The position numbers were made by a program, and so were the translations under genes. Below, piece after piece: positions 35,868 through 47,505 of a stretch of 64,000 nucleotides of DNA. The notes below the pieces were generated by a model that saw only the letters and a program-made list of their open reading frames with translations, did not search any database and was not told where the DNA came from. Each line of letters opens with the position of its first letter. Positions within the stretch are counted from its first letter, which is position 1. This stretch comes from Daedaleopsis sinensis (taxonomy: Eukaryota > Basidiomycota > Agaricomycetes > Polyporales > Polyporaceae), in contig CM066306.1 in the NCBI GenBank assembly GCA_033807695.1, forward strand, positions 2,728,001 to 2,792,000. The letters are read 5' to 3'.

Positions 35868-37543
35868 TCAGAGATTGGCTCCCTTCGAAGCCGGCTGGGG
35901 ACCCGCACGGCCGTACGCCCACTCGCTGAGGATTACACCGCCGATGGCCGTGCGCGGAGGGATCTTGAACGCTGGTCCACTCCCTGCCGCCGGAGCAGCC
36001 CCTGCAGCGGCTTTCGGCTGGGCGTTCGCCTCGTCGGGCTTCGCGTGCGGATTGCTGTTCTCCGCCGCGGCCGCGAACTCCTTCTGGTCCTGCCGTGTCA
36101 GGTTCGTGCCCTCGATGTGGTTCAGAACCTCGAGGACCTCTTCACGCGTGTGCCACCGTGCCTCTGCGCGCGGCGAACGCGGGCGTACGTCGGACGGGGG
36201 TGGGGGTGGTGGGGGGCAACGCGCACGTCAGACAGAGTACAGGAGCGAGACTGCGCAACACGCGCGGGCGGGCACTCGCCTTCCAATTCGTTGTCCAAAT
36301 CGGTGCGCAGCGGCTCGTCGGAGCTTGCGGTCGCGTAAAATCCGACCATGAGCGTCGACGGGTAGGGCTGTGTGCGTGATCCAGGTGAATACGAAACAGG
36401 CGCTGCGTGTGGATGAATTCGGCAGTCGAGCGGGAACGCGACTCACCCATGGCTGGGAGGAGTGGTACCGGACGTCCCAGACCTTCACGCCTGCTTCCTC
36501 CCAGAGCTCACGCGCGACTGCGTCTTCGAAGGATTCGCCTGGCTCGATAAAGCCAGACATGCACGACCAGAATTTCTTGGGCCATTTACTCTGTGGCCGT
36601 CATGCACCCATGAGCAAAAGTCAGCACGATGCGCGACGCAAGGCGGAGGACTTACGTTGCGTCCGAGAAGTATCTTGTCGCCGGTCTCGTTAATGACAGC
36701 CATGATGACAACCGCATCCGTGCGCGGATGCGAGAAGTTGTTCAGCCCCGTAGCAGTCTTGCACGGCTTCTTGCCGGCATTCCCCGCCCATGGCAGGAGC
36801 GTCGAGCATGTGAGCTTCCACCCCGCCCACGAGGAATGCACCGGCGATCCGCACGCAGGGCAGAACTGCAGATACGCAGGCTTGAATCACGACTAATCTC
36901 CGGTGGCACTAGGCGCAGGCGTACCTTGTTGCGCGCGTTCCAGTCTATCATGCTCCGTGCGTCCGCAAATACCGCGGCGTCAAACGCGTCGACCGTGCTC
37001 ATCACCGCCCTCGGCTCCGAAAACGCCAGCGTGGTGCCTTCCGTCGCGAGCGCAGAAGACTGCAGCACGTTGTCGAGCTCAGCAGGGTCCACATCGGTGA
37101 CGTCGAGCGAGAAGTACGCTGAGCCGTGCACGTTCGAGGTGAGGGACTGCACGTCCGACTTGGCGCTGAAGTCTGAGGAGGGCAGCGCCGCTGCAAAACT
37201 CGTCTCGCTCTCGTGAAGACCGAGGAAGACAATCGGCGGTCCCCTCAGGCGAGCGGCCTCAACTCCCTTGACATCGGCAGGCGCAAGCTCGCCGTCGTGC
37301 TGGCCCTGGTGAAAGAATGGCTCCGGCCCAAGCAGCGGCCGGACGTCCCGCGTCGTAAGACGGGCGAGGGTTTGCTTGAAGGGGTTGGCGCGCGCCTCCG
37401 GGAGGGAGTGCAAGAGCGGCTGCCCGTCCCTGAAGACCAACCACCGCGTTGCCGGGGCGTGGACGATGGCATTTAGAAACGGCTGCGAGGTACGCAGCCA
37501 GGCGAGGCGATTGAGCGGGCTCCCGCTGAAGAAGTTGACGTAG
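35868..37543 (-). CDS. NPY1: NADH pyrophosphatase (NUDIX), NPY1/NUDT12 family; first exon unresolved
   Basis: Hydrolyses NAD(H) to NMN(H) and AMP; family members are often peroxisomal. Exons seen: 37543-36925, 36865-36656, 36590-36447, 36367-36280 and 36163-35868. The N-terminal domain (YVNFFSGSPLNRLAWLR) is followed by a zinc-ribbon start FCPACGSPVHSSWAGWK, with further Cys in LTCSTL and KKPCKT. The Nudix box is complete: GFIEPGESFEDAVARELWEEAG. It is followed by the family's SQPWPYPSTLM motif, split by an intron. The intron 36279-36164 has a GC donor (AAG|GCGAGT), needed to give ELEEARWHTREEV. The protein ends KGANL, close to the atypical peroxisomal signal KANL known from catalase. The 5' end begins at an acceptor with phase 2 upstream, so a short first exon with the ATG lies farther upstream and was not resolved. 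Confidence 0.9.
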
Positions 37544-39681
37544 CTGGGCAAGTGAGAACCGGGTGAGCGAGCTGTACGTTATGCCACGCGATTGCGTGCA
37601 GGATGCAGCAGGGTTATGCTGTATAAATCTGAACGTCTGACGCGGTACAGGCTCCCCCAAACCACGAAACACACGCGAACGTGCATAATTCGACAGAGAA
37701 AACGCCGGTCCCTGGATCATGAGGCCAATGCATTCAGCAGACAGAGGACATCAATATATTGTGCGCATACAGTGGTAAGGCGTATAGGCCGTACGGCTGT
37801 CTTCTCTCTGTAGGTGGGGGAGACGGACTGTCCGTTGATATTGTATAATCGAACGGCCGGTGATTTAGAGTAAACATCTTTTCTCCGAACAACTCACTTC
37901 AACCACCAAGGGTTGACTGTATGATACGGTAGAGCATTCGAGCTGGTGGCAATATATTGAATCCAAACGATGCCACGGATGCCGCTGACGGACGCTGACA
38001 GCCTGATCACACCGGCGGTCGTCGCATGTATCACCTGCCTGCGCTCTAGACGTCCTGACGTGAACGAGCGACGGAAGTCTGCCGGTCAAACGCCACCTGT
38101 ACACCGTCGCCACCGAGACGCCGTGTGTACAGGCCGACTGCCGCAACTTCTTTGGCATAACGGGCAGATCAAGCCAGCCACCGGCCAAAAGGGTCGAGAG
38201 CAAGCCAGATCGAGAGCGGGTCGTCGAGCATAACCCTGGGAAGTGATGAAGAGATATGAGAACTCACGGTTCCTTTCCCATCTCGAACCTCGACAGAGAC
38301 CGTCGGAAAGAGGAGAGTACTTGGCGGTGAATGGTGACGGCTGGGCACGACCCGAGTGCGATGAGCTCAGAGCAGCAGGCGGGCGACGTGTGGAGTTATA
38401 GGGATGATGTCTCGTGCTGGACCGGGTCGGTGACCGTGTTTCTTCCAGCGTCCGCTTACTAACGGCTAGTCAGTCGCCTGACCGGAGAGATTAGGAGGAT
38501 CCTGTATGCCCGTGCGCCGTGCCGCGAGAGTTGAAAGATGTTGGCCGGCGAGGAACGGACAGAGGAGAGAGAGGATGGAGCTGAGGACCATCGTGGAAGA
38601 CGATGAGGACATCCGGCCCGCCGGCGTCCTGGGACACGGGTGCACGGCTATCAGGTAGATACGGACGTACGCGGTCGCGTGAGCGCCAACCCAACTTGGC
38701 CACTGACTCTGACGCGCTCGGCCACCGGAATAGCCTTTCGCGACGCACAAAAGCTTGGGTCCGACCCACGAGAAACCGGGCTGGAAAGCGCAGACCGGAG
38801 ACGTCCTGTGTCGCGCATGTGTAACGTTCGAGGCCCACACGCTGCGGGCACTTTTGACACGGCGCGTCTTGCAACCACATGTTTCCGGTGAGGACTCGAA
38901 GGCAATGAACCTGGGACCGCCCCGACCATCGGGCAGCCATGGCTATATTCTGCTCTCGTCTTGGGTCAAAATGACACCAGAGCTCGAATCATCCTACCGT
39001 AAACCAGCTAAATTTGATGGCGTATTCCTGTTGTGGTATGTTGGAACGCTTCCCGCCACGTATCGGTCAGGGATCTCACCATTGTCCCTCTTTTTCAGAC
39101 CTCAAAGAGAGTCATACAGCTCGTTTTGGCATTGCCGGTCACGCCCTGATCACCTTCTCAAGGGTGACATCCCTGAGCTGAGGGGTACATAACCTCACAC
39201 CCTGCGAACGCGGGTGGCACTACCACCTCTCTCTCTCCCCCACCGAGTCCCCTTCTCACTACCGACCGCGTTCCATTCTACAATGTTCCTGCCTCGTTCC
39301 CCGTGGATGTGTAGCGCGGTATGTCAATCTCCACTCATCATTGACCGCTACACACGCTGCCCTTCTGCCGAGTCCTTTTGAGAGTTCCATATATGGTATC
39401 AGGGTGCGAGGTCGCTCCGTCCCTTTACGGCCGTTCCTATGTACTTACCTTGCTCGACAGTCTGCGTTCCGCCGGCCTGTCGAGCGATGTAAGTCATGCG
39501 ATCTGCGATAATCCAGCGGCATCGAGACTGTCGTGTTATATAAACACGAACTTTGCGAGCCGCGCTAGCCCATCTTTATGACCCCTTCACGACCATTGTA
39601 CGCCTGCGCTGAGTGCCTCTCCGTCCGGCGTTTGGACCGGCTTCTCACCGTTACTAACGAGTTCGCTACACACGCTCGCAG
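37544..39681. other. spacer containing the unresolved first exon of NPY1
   Basis: The first exon of the NADH pyrophosphatase gene probably lies in 37560-37740; ATGs at about 37684 and 37720 (minus strand) are candidates with GT donors. The rest (37800-39681) shows no recognisable gene. A short plus-strand exon series starting with the ATG at about 39283 (donor GTATGT, acceptor near 39382) is possible but encodes nothing I recognise. Confidence 0.4.
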
Positions 39682-39939
39682 ATGCCATCAGATCCGCCCT
39701 CGCCGACGCCCTCGCCGCGTCCGAGCCCACATCGTGCCCACACGACCCCCAATGCCTCCACCCCTCGCAGCGCCCTAAGCCCCGCGCAAGCCATCGCGCA
39801 GGCATGGCTCCGCGAGTCCGCGGAAGCGCAGCAGCAGTGGCGCAGGGCAGACATCCACGCGAAGGACCAGTACCTCCATCCTATCAGGTGGGACACGGGG
39901 CTCAGGTCAGAGAAGAAGAAATTCGGGGCCAAGATGTGA
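39682..39939 (+). CDS. small hypothetical protein
   Basis: An 85-residue open frame starting directly after an acceptor-like GCTCGCAG, so it may be the last exon of a longer gene. The first 35 residues are Pro/Ser/Thr-rich. The rest is predicted helical and polar (SPAQAIAQAWLRESAEAQQQ), ending with LHPIRWDTGLRSEKKKFGAKM. The GC-rich codon use fits real genes in this window, and the stop is followed by an AT-richer 3' region. No family was recognised. A different frame over the same DNA is also open, so this is tentative. Confidence 0.35.
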   Translation: MPSDPPSPTPSPRPSPHRAHTTPNASTPRSALSPAQAIAQAWLRESAEAQQQWRRADIHAKDQYLHPIRWDTGLRSEKKKFGAKM

Positions 39940-40420
39940 AGGCGGGCGCGCGAGAGAGACGAAGAAAGTATCATGCACTGTAGGATCAGTCCCCGTCGAG
40001 GGAGCGGACTCTTTCGCTGATCGGAGGGCGTTGGGACTCTAATCTTCGTTCATTTGTATATGCTCAGGCTGCTATCGTTATGCGCACACTATGTATCATG
40101 TTATCTATGCCCGTCCCTGGAGGGCTGCACTTTGTATTCTCTTGCGTAACTTGCTGTAACGACCTACGAGTACAATATTGATCGTAACGTCCCAGCTCAT
40201 AAGTACTTGGGCAGTTGACTGTCACTTTAGGTTGAAGCGAAGGTGATAAGATTAGATTGCAGGAAAGTTTGAAGGCACGCGCTCCGATTGGCCAGCGGAG
40301 TGTCTTCGGCGTAGCGCGCGTACTTCCATAACTTTAACGCGCAAGGCGCGCGGTGACTCGACGCTCTGCTCCAACGTCCACACCCCCGAGTCGTCGCACG
40401 AGTCGTCGAGTACGCTAGCC
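39940..40420. other. promoter region of the mitochondrial carrier gene
   Basis: AT-richer sequence with no coding exon recognised. A run of TCGTCG/GAGTCG units lies at 40385-40412 just before the carrier ATG. Confidence 0.45.
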
Positions 40421-41843
40421 ATGTCGAAGACAATCAAGGATCTCACCGCAGGCACTGCAGGAGGCATCGCTCAGGTCCGTCACGCGCCTCACTTGGCCTG
40501 CCTTCTCGGCCACTCATTTTTGGCGCTTCCCCTGAGCAGGTGCTAGTCGGGCAGCCATTCGACATCGTGAAAGTGGTATGTGATCATCCTATAAGCACTG
40601 CGTAGCATGGCGCACAGAGGACATCAAGTGACGCGTGCCTCTCCGACCTGCAGCGGATGCAGACCGCGCCCGCGGGCACGTACACCGGCATGGTGCACTG
40701 TGCGGGCGGTATCCTCAAGAACGAAGGTCCCCTCGCATTTTACAAGGTTTGGTGCGCCCGACGTCCTATTGCCAATACCCGCACGCTTATTGCCTTTCCC
40801 CTCCTCATCTTCAACCTCATCCCCGCCCGACCCCGCCACACTTCCATTCTACACCGCTCACGCGACCCAGGGCACCTTGACCCCTCTCCTCGGCATCGGC
40901 GTGTGTGTCTCGATCCAGTTCGGCGCACTAGAATACTCGAAACGCCAGTTCGCCGCACAGAACGTGCTCAATGGGCGGGGCGGGCCTGACGGGATGGCGC
41001 TGGGGAGCGGACAGCTGTTCATCTCCGGGATGTTCGCCGGCCTCGCCAACGGCGTCGTGTCGGGGCCAGTCGAACACATCCGCATACGTGAGTACACATC
41101 TGCCGCACCCCCATCTTTTCTCGCGTTCATTTCGCCTCGTTCGACGGTCCACAACGCGCCGCCGATCGCGCCGCGGAGTTGGTGATGCGTCGCTCAAATC
41201 CTGAACGCTAATTTCCGCCCGCCTTATCAGGTCTGCAGACCCAGTCGGCAACGAAGCCCGTGTACGCCGGTCCGCTTGACGCCATGAAGAAGATCTACGG
41301 CCAGCATGGCATCGCGGGGATCTACAAGGGCCAGGTGGTCACGCTCTGGCGCGAGGCAGTCGGATACGGCATCTACTTCTGGGCGTACGAGAAGCTCATG
41401 CAGCGCGAGATGGCGAAGAAGGGCATTCGCCGCGACCAAGTCAACCCTGCGAACGCTGTGCTGTTTGGTGCAGCAGCGGGATATGCCGTGCGTCCCTTTG
41501 TCTTGTGATGCTCATTCTGCGGCGTTGTTGCTCACCGGCCCCGCCAATGTAGCTTTGGGCAGTCATATACCCCATAGATATGATCAAGTCCCGTCTGCAG
41601 ACGGACGGCTTCTCCGCCGCCGACGGACAAAAATACAAGTCCACTCTTCACTGCGTCCGTACGATATGGCGGACAGAGGGACTGCCTGCGTTCACTCGAG
41701 GTCTAGGACCCACTCTCATCAGGTACGCTTGGTCACTCTCCGGGATGGATTTCTCATTGAAATACCGCCCTAGGTCTCCGTTCGCGAACGGCGCTACCTT
41801 CCTTGGGTTCGAGCTCGCTAGCAGAGTCCTCGACAAACTATAG
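40421..41843 (+). CDS. mitochondrial carrier protein, YMC1-like
   Basis: Transporter of the inner mitochondrial membrane. Seven exons (40421-40474, 40540-40575, 40654-40746, 40871-41087, 41231-41487, 41553-41722, 41774-41843) join in phase to 298 aa, a standard carrier length. Three repeats are seen, each with the carrier signature: QPFDIVKVRMQT, GPVEHIRIRLQT (here P-x-E rather than P-x-D) and YPIDMIKSRLQT, each followed by a matrix helix with a G-hydrophobic-x-G-type motif (GIAGIYKGQ). The N-terminus DLTAGTAGGIAQVLVGQPFD closely fits the Ymc1/Crc1 subfamily, whose members carry organic acids, glycine or acyl-carnitine. Ymc1 is my preferred match from recall. The first intron has a GTCCGT donor. 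Tail to tail with eIF2-alpha, about 270 bp apart. Confidence 0.92.
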
Positions 41844-42114
41844 ATGACGGTAAAAGCTACGTCCCGGGGATACCCCGCGATAGATATCCGTGGACTTCCT
41901 CAATAGTACCCTATGTAATCATGGGCTGATCCTAAAAGATGCTTGATCTACCACTGTTTTCGTGTTCATGTATGTTACCTGAAATTAGAGCAAGTATACC
42001 GTCGTCCGTTTGTAATTCGCGATGTTATAGACAATGGAATGACACCAAAGATACAAGAATTCGATGGCTACAGCGTGGTGGGGGCTAGTACATGTAGAGT
42101 CAGTACAATATCTT

Positions 42115-43523
42115 CTACAATGCTTCTTCGTCGTCTTCGTCTCCGGACACCTCTGCGTTCTCTTGGCCGGCCTTGGCCATAAGCTGGGCGAGATCCTGCT
42201 CTTCCGTTTCCGAGACAGCTTTCGGCTAAACGACAGAGAACATCAGCAAACAGCGTTACTTCGGCCTGAATTGAGCGGCGTACCTTCATCTTGACTACCA
42301 ACGACCCTCCCTGATCTTCGATCGTGGACTGAATTGACTCGATTGCACGCTCGAGGCGGTCAACAGCGGCATACTACACCCGCGAAGTCAGTTCAAACCA
42401 TTCAGATCAATAGCAAGCTCACATACCTTGTCCGTTGCGTTCGTGGTCAAGACGTATAGTGGAGGGGCGACGAGCTTCGCCTTGATCGGGACCGCCTCGC
42501 TGCTCTGTGCCTCGCCTGCACGGAGAGCCTTCTTGATAGCGTCGATGCCCGCAGGCGTATAGCAGGTGAGCTCAATGTCGGCACGGAGCTTGATCGGCTG
42601 GGGCGTCAGTCGCCGTGCGATCGTGCTGACCAGGACGCTGAGGACAGCAGGTTGTACGGGGTTCGGCAGTGACGAGAACACGACGTCAGGCTCGCTGCGA
42701 GATGATCACATCGCTGGATCAGGACACGGCGGAGCGGGGAAGGCAGACGGGGAAGAGAAGGAAGGTGACGCACGTCAGGGCGAGCTTGAACGCGTCGTAA
42801 GTGTGCCCGTATTTCCGCCCCAGCGGCCACGCGATCTCGTCGTACAGCTGCTCCAGCCGCGCCTCCTCGCTCGCTCCGCCGCCGGGGATGTCCTCGACGA
42901 TGTCCTCCTCGTGCCCTTCCTTTTTCGCCGCGCGCCGTGCGCGCTTGCTCTCCGCTGCATCGGCCTCGGCTTGTTTCGCCTGCTCGCCATCGAGCACCTC
43001 GCCGTTGACGGAGGGCACCTTCGAGGCGACGTGCCGCATGATGGATGCAACAGTTTTCGACTTCATGTAGCGCTCCTCGCATTTCGTGATATCCTCGGGG
43101 GAGACACGGCGTTTCGAGAGGTCGATGTAGCCTGCCCGCCGAGACAATCCGGGAGCACTGAACTGTGAGGACGGGGATCACGACGTGAGAAGACCGTGTA
43201 CACGCACCCTTCTCCTTGTCGACACGCAGGACGACGACGACCTCGTTGCGTCCGACACGGATGAGCTTCTGGATCGATCGAATACGTCTTCGCGAGAGCT
43301 CCGAGAGGAGGATCATTCCCTCAATGTTGTCGTACTCGAGCTACTTACGCAGGTACGGTGAGCGCATGCGCCTTTTCGCCATTCCGTAGGGCGGAGGCTC
43401 GATATCACGAGAGGGAGGCGAACGACATACAAGCTTCACATATGCACCCATTTCCGCGATCTGGCGCACCTGCACCATCACGAGCTCGTCCACCTCTGGA
43501 TAGCGCTGCTCATAGTACCGCAT
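42115..43523 (-). CDS. SUI2: translation initiation factor eIF2 subunit alpha
   Basis: Alpha subunit of eIF2, which delivers initiator tRNA to the 40S ribosome; its phosphorylation shuts down initiation. Six exons (43523-43431, 43340-43208, 43131-42774, 42694-42427, 42373-42284, 42225-42115) give about 350 aa. The S1 domain begins [17 protein letters not shown] and contains [19 protein letters not shown]; the Ser before RRR (residue 47) is the Gcn2 kinase target known as Ser51. The helical and C-terminal domains follow ([52 protein letters not shown]), and the tail is acidic. A charged insert of about 45 residues (roughly 118-163, with [17 protein letters not shown]) lies between MRHVA and [10 protein letters not shown] and makes the protein longer than the usual ~300 aa. 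Confidence 0.95.
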
Positions 43524-45550
43524 TCTTGTCTATGTTATGTTTCGTGACAGGCTTGGTGGAAGTGCGTAGAGGACGAGGAAAACTTTGCAGATTGGTCTGG
43601 AAGAGGCGGAGATGATGGTAGACGAGTATGACTGCAGATATGATAAAAAGATAGAGTTCAGCGCTTATCTAGAGCAACTAGTAGTAGGTAGTGACTAGTG
43701 ACTAGTGACTAGTGACTAGTAATCAGTGACTTTGTAAGTCAATAAGTATTGAATCGATAGCTTTCGTGACCCTATGAGTTAGTATGTAACTAATCCCAGT
43801 AACTCCTCTAGGCACGATGACGATGGTTAATATGTGCGTGTACGCAAGACCGTACATCATTTACTGCTTCTCGACTCCTTCGCGATAGTCTCGTTTCCAT
43901 CTCTCAGGCTCATAACAACATCGCGGTCTCGGTGACGAAGCCTAAATCGCAGTTCAAACCGTATACGACATATTTGCATGTTCGACGTCGGTTGTTTCCC
44001 TCATGCCCATCTCCCTATCCAGCGCGCGTCAACTTTGGGTGGAAGTCTGTCAACCAACTTTGTCTGTTTGGGAATTGTGCGTTCAACTCGTGCTCGAAGG
44101 CAAACGACGTACGGATCATCTTCGCGAGGTCGACCCCGTATCGTACGACTAGCGTGCCATGATGTTTACATCATGATGAGTCCTGAAATGTCTGAGCTTC
44201 TAAGTTAACGCCACGGTGAACAATACAGCACGAAGCGGTCAGCAACGAGACGAGAAGGGATACGAGAAGCAATCACCGAGAACCCAAGGTCGCAAGGCCG
44301 TCCCATCGAATAGGGCTCGACCAATGCCGTGATGATACGGGGGCCATTCAGATATAGCAGCAGCGCAGCAGCTTCTCGGCGACGAGGTAAGGGCAAGTGT
44401 GCAACGACTCAAGAGTGCAAGCAGTGGCCGATGTGGTTAGTGCCGAACTGGGACTTGAACCAGATGCCGTCCGCTGTCGCCCGGTAGTCGACAGTACTAG
44501 TGTGAGAGATGGACATGACGATGGTGAGCTTGCGCGTGACAAAAATCGAGCAGTACTAGTGCCATATTTGCGATTTACGGCCGGGACCGCATCGGGTTAG
44601 TCCGTCCCCAGCTGGATCGCGTACGTACAGATCGAATATCGAGCACTCACCGGTACCTGCATGTATAAACATTATGTCAATCTGCGCACACAACCACCCA
44701 GAATCCAGATCGCGGGCCTCTTACGTGTTTCCTAGCGGCCGAACCCTCAAAGAACCTCGATCCAGATCCCGCCGCCTGCGCATACGTGACAAAGGTGAAA
44801 AGGCGGCGGCGGATTGCAGAAAGGGTGTGCCGATTACGGACTCGAATCGTTCTTGAATCTTCCTGCCGCCGCGCACGGGCGACCGCTCAGCGCGAGTGCT
44901 ACTTAACTATGTGGAAATTAGCAGCCGGTGCTAGTCGTTAAATAGTCACCGTCGCCGTCCGCATAGGATCTGGACCTGTGCATGGCGACAGCGATACTCA
45001 GTCCGACGCAGACCGAGGGCGCGTGCTAATAGTAGACGTCAGACAGCGGAGGCAGTCGTTGGCTGCGGAACGCACCCAAGTATGTCTACGCTCCAAAATT
45101 CAAATCCAAGAACAGCAGCGTTGCGCAGCAGCCTCCATCTTGAACGCAGGATCCAGCACGAGCCTGTCGACGACATCTGTCAGCATCTCGCAAATAGCAC
45201 GCTGACCCAGCTCGGACTCGGACTCATCGGGTGCGGAACAGTCAGTCTCCACGGGCGCGGGCGCGGGCGCGGCGCAGCACGTCCAAAGCACGATCGATAG
45301 CTGTCCCTACACGATTAACAAGTCCCGACAGAGAAAATCCACAGCACCGAGCAGGCGCACCGCAGCGTGGCGTGCGTGTATACAGGCTCCACAAATATCC
45401 GCGCGCCCGCCCCCCGTCCTGGCCATAAACACATTGCGAACTCAGTTCTGATGCCGGTGATGCGTAAGTGTATGTATATACCGTCTCCAGATAGATCGCA
45501 GATGTACATGTCCGGTCCACGAATATGCTTGCTGCGCAGGGGCCCGGGGC
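43524..45550. other. 2-kb spacer, no gene recognised
   Basis: Upstream region of eIF2-alpha and 3' side of the aspartic protease. It holds a heptamer tandem repeat (43691-43720). A plus-strand frame at 44397-44600 and an overlapping minus frame are open but show no motif. Confidence 0.45.
43691..43720. repeat. heptamer tandem repeat GTGACTA
   Basis: Four perfect copies of GTGACTA followed by GT, about 170 bp upstream of the eIF2-alpha start codon. A related ACTAGTCACTAGT sequence occurs near 11795 and 21662. Confidence 0.95.
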
Positions 45551-47505
45551 CTATGCCAGCGCGAGCAGCGCGCAGACGACCGTCGCCACGACGGACAGCG
45601 ACATCGCCCGGGTGTCCAGCGACAGCGCCGCGGCACCGTTCGCGCCTGATCCGGACGCCGGCGCCGAGGGGTTCAGCGGATTTTCTGAGCACGGGCACAG
45701 ATCGTCGGTCAGCGTGACGCTCGACGTTTGGCGGGGCCCGCGGGGAATCAGATATCACTCACGCGTGACGCCAGTCGAACTGCTTCCACTTGGCAACGGG
45801 ATACCGTTCGTTGGGACGGTCGCGGAGGGGATGACCGACGGGGCACCTGCAGAAGACCGAGCCACGGATGAAAGCAGCGTAGCGGGTGTGGTATCAGAAC
45901 GAGTTGCGGCACCAGGAGCAGAAACGGAGGAGGAAGGAGACGAAGACGAAGCGACCGAGGTCGTCGGAGCTTGTCAAATTCACGTCGATGTCAGGTGGCA
46001 GGAACGAAAATACATACCGGGTGATCCGCCTGTCGACGCGGAGAGCTGCGCAAAGCCCACGGACGGAGGATCTGAGCGGAAGACGCTGTACACATTTTTC
46101 TGCGGACGTGTCAACAACGACGGTAAATATAGAAGATAGAAAATAGAGACACAGGCGACGACTTACCAGGAAGGTGTCGCCGACGACCCACACGGGGTTG
46201 CCTCCCCCGCCGCTGATGTCGGACCCAAGGGTGAGGTCGAAGATGCCCCCAAGACACAGGCCTCTGGCAATCTGCCCGAGGTTCATGTCCGCGTCGCTAA
46301 TTGGCCACGACTTGCCGCCGAACGCGATCGAGACCTGGAGAGTCGTGGTGCATGCTGCGGACAGTATTAATAGATGCCGGGATGTGTGCGCGAGGAACTC
46401 ACGGAACGCCCAGAAGCCCTCCATCTGTCCACTGAGGGCCTGCGCACCATCGATGGCTTTATAGAAGGCGGTGACAGCAGACGATGGCCCGCCAATGAGC
46501 GTAGTGCCGGTGTCGATGGCGGAGAGCGCGCTGTTTCCGGTGGGGATGGCAATGGATTGGCCTTGCGCGGTGAGGCCTGTGGTGCTGCCATAAGCGCGCG
46601 AACGACGGGGTGAGCGAAAGATGACGTACTGGTCATCTCGAGCATCCAGAACGTCGGTGCCTTAGCGTTGGCGAGGTCGATGAACTCAATGTCCCCAGTG
46701 AACAGGGAGCTGTTGGTGCCGCCAAGGGTCATGGTGCCTCCCGCCTGCTCCGTGGGTGGGTTTTGCTCTTCGGTGTTGCGAGACAAGAAGAAGGAGATTT
46801 CTGGGGAGTTGAACTGGTTGTTGTTCACGAGGGACTGCCAGAAGGGAAGGGCCTGTGTCGAGGCAAGGGCGGAGAACGCGAGCCCCATGATGCCGGAGAC
46901 ATCGCCGTCGAGGAGGCCGTCCGTCATTTGGGTCACGATGAGGAACCGCTGCGGATTGACGGTGAAGCCGGACATAGTGACGGTGTCTTGGGATAGGATG
47001 CCCGCGACCTGACCACTGCCATAACGGATGTTGACCGACTCAGGTTGACCGGAAGCGCCAGTGATGGGTTGGAAGGAGGAGGAACTTGAGAAAGCGAAAG
47101 GCGGGGTCTGACCACATGACAGACAGCCGGACGCAGCGACCCATAAGTCTGAGGAACCGGTGTCGAGCACAACCTTGAAAGATTGAGGGGGGTTGCCTAC
47201 GGAGATGACGCCGATGTAGGATGCGTCCGAATTCTACGGGGAGCTCAGGGAGTGAAAGAACCGGTGATATGAGGACATACCTGGTTGATAATGTCTACTC
47301 CAACAGTCTGCGCACGCTTGGCATGGGCAGAGGGCTTGAAGCCATACTTGTTGCGGAGGAAGTCGGCGTGAGAGGCGAAGCGTTCGACGGAGGCGTTAAG
47401 AGCGGGGGAACGGCGGGTGAGTGGGACGTGAAGAGGCGGGGGGACGAAGGCAGGAGTGGCAGCGACGAGAGATGCCAGAGAAAGGAGGGGGAGGAGGGTA
47501 TACAT
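45551..47505 (-). CDS. secreted aspartic protease (pepsin family A1), probably GPI-anchored
   Basis: Secreted endopeptidase of the pepsin type. Seven exons (47505-47281, 47233-46630, 46576-46403, 46354-46167, 46099-46018, 45969-45763, 45684-45551) join in phase to about 537 aa. A signal peptide (MYTLLPLLSLASLVAA) is followed by a propeptide of about 55-60 residues. The mature domain starts near YIGVISVGNPPQSF. The two catalytic Asp lie in VVLDTGSSDLWV and AIDTGTTLIGG, and a family-typical VWVVGDTFLKNVYSVF segment closes the fold. After the protease domain comes a Ser/Thr/Ala-rich stretch of about 100 residues ending in a hydrophobic tail (MSLSVVATVVCALLALA), the layout of yapsin-like GPI-anchored proteases. 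An intron at 46629-46577 joins MTS to LTAQ; alternative junctions give the wrong frame. Confidence 0.92.

Noticed and set aside
37865..38203. Minus-strand frame with a SVATVYRWRLTGRLP segment resembling a helix-turn-helix of a recombinase
   Set aside because: Only one short stretch matches, the rest has no conserved residues, and no splice or element context supports it.
44430..44470. A tRNA T-arm-like sequence on the minus strand (TGGTTCAAGTCCCA)
   Set aside because: The five-base T stem does not pair properly and no acceptor or anticodon stem could be formed around it.
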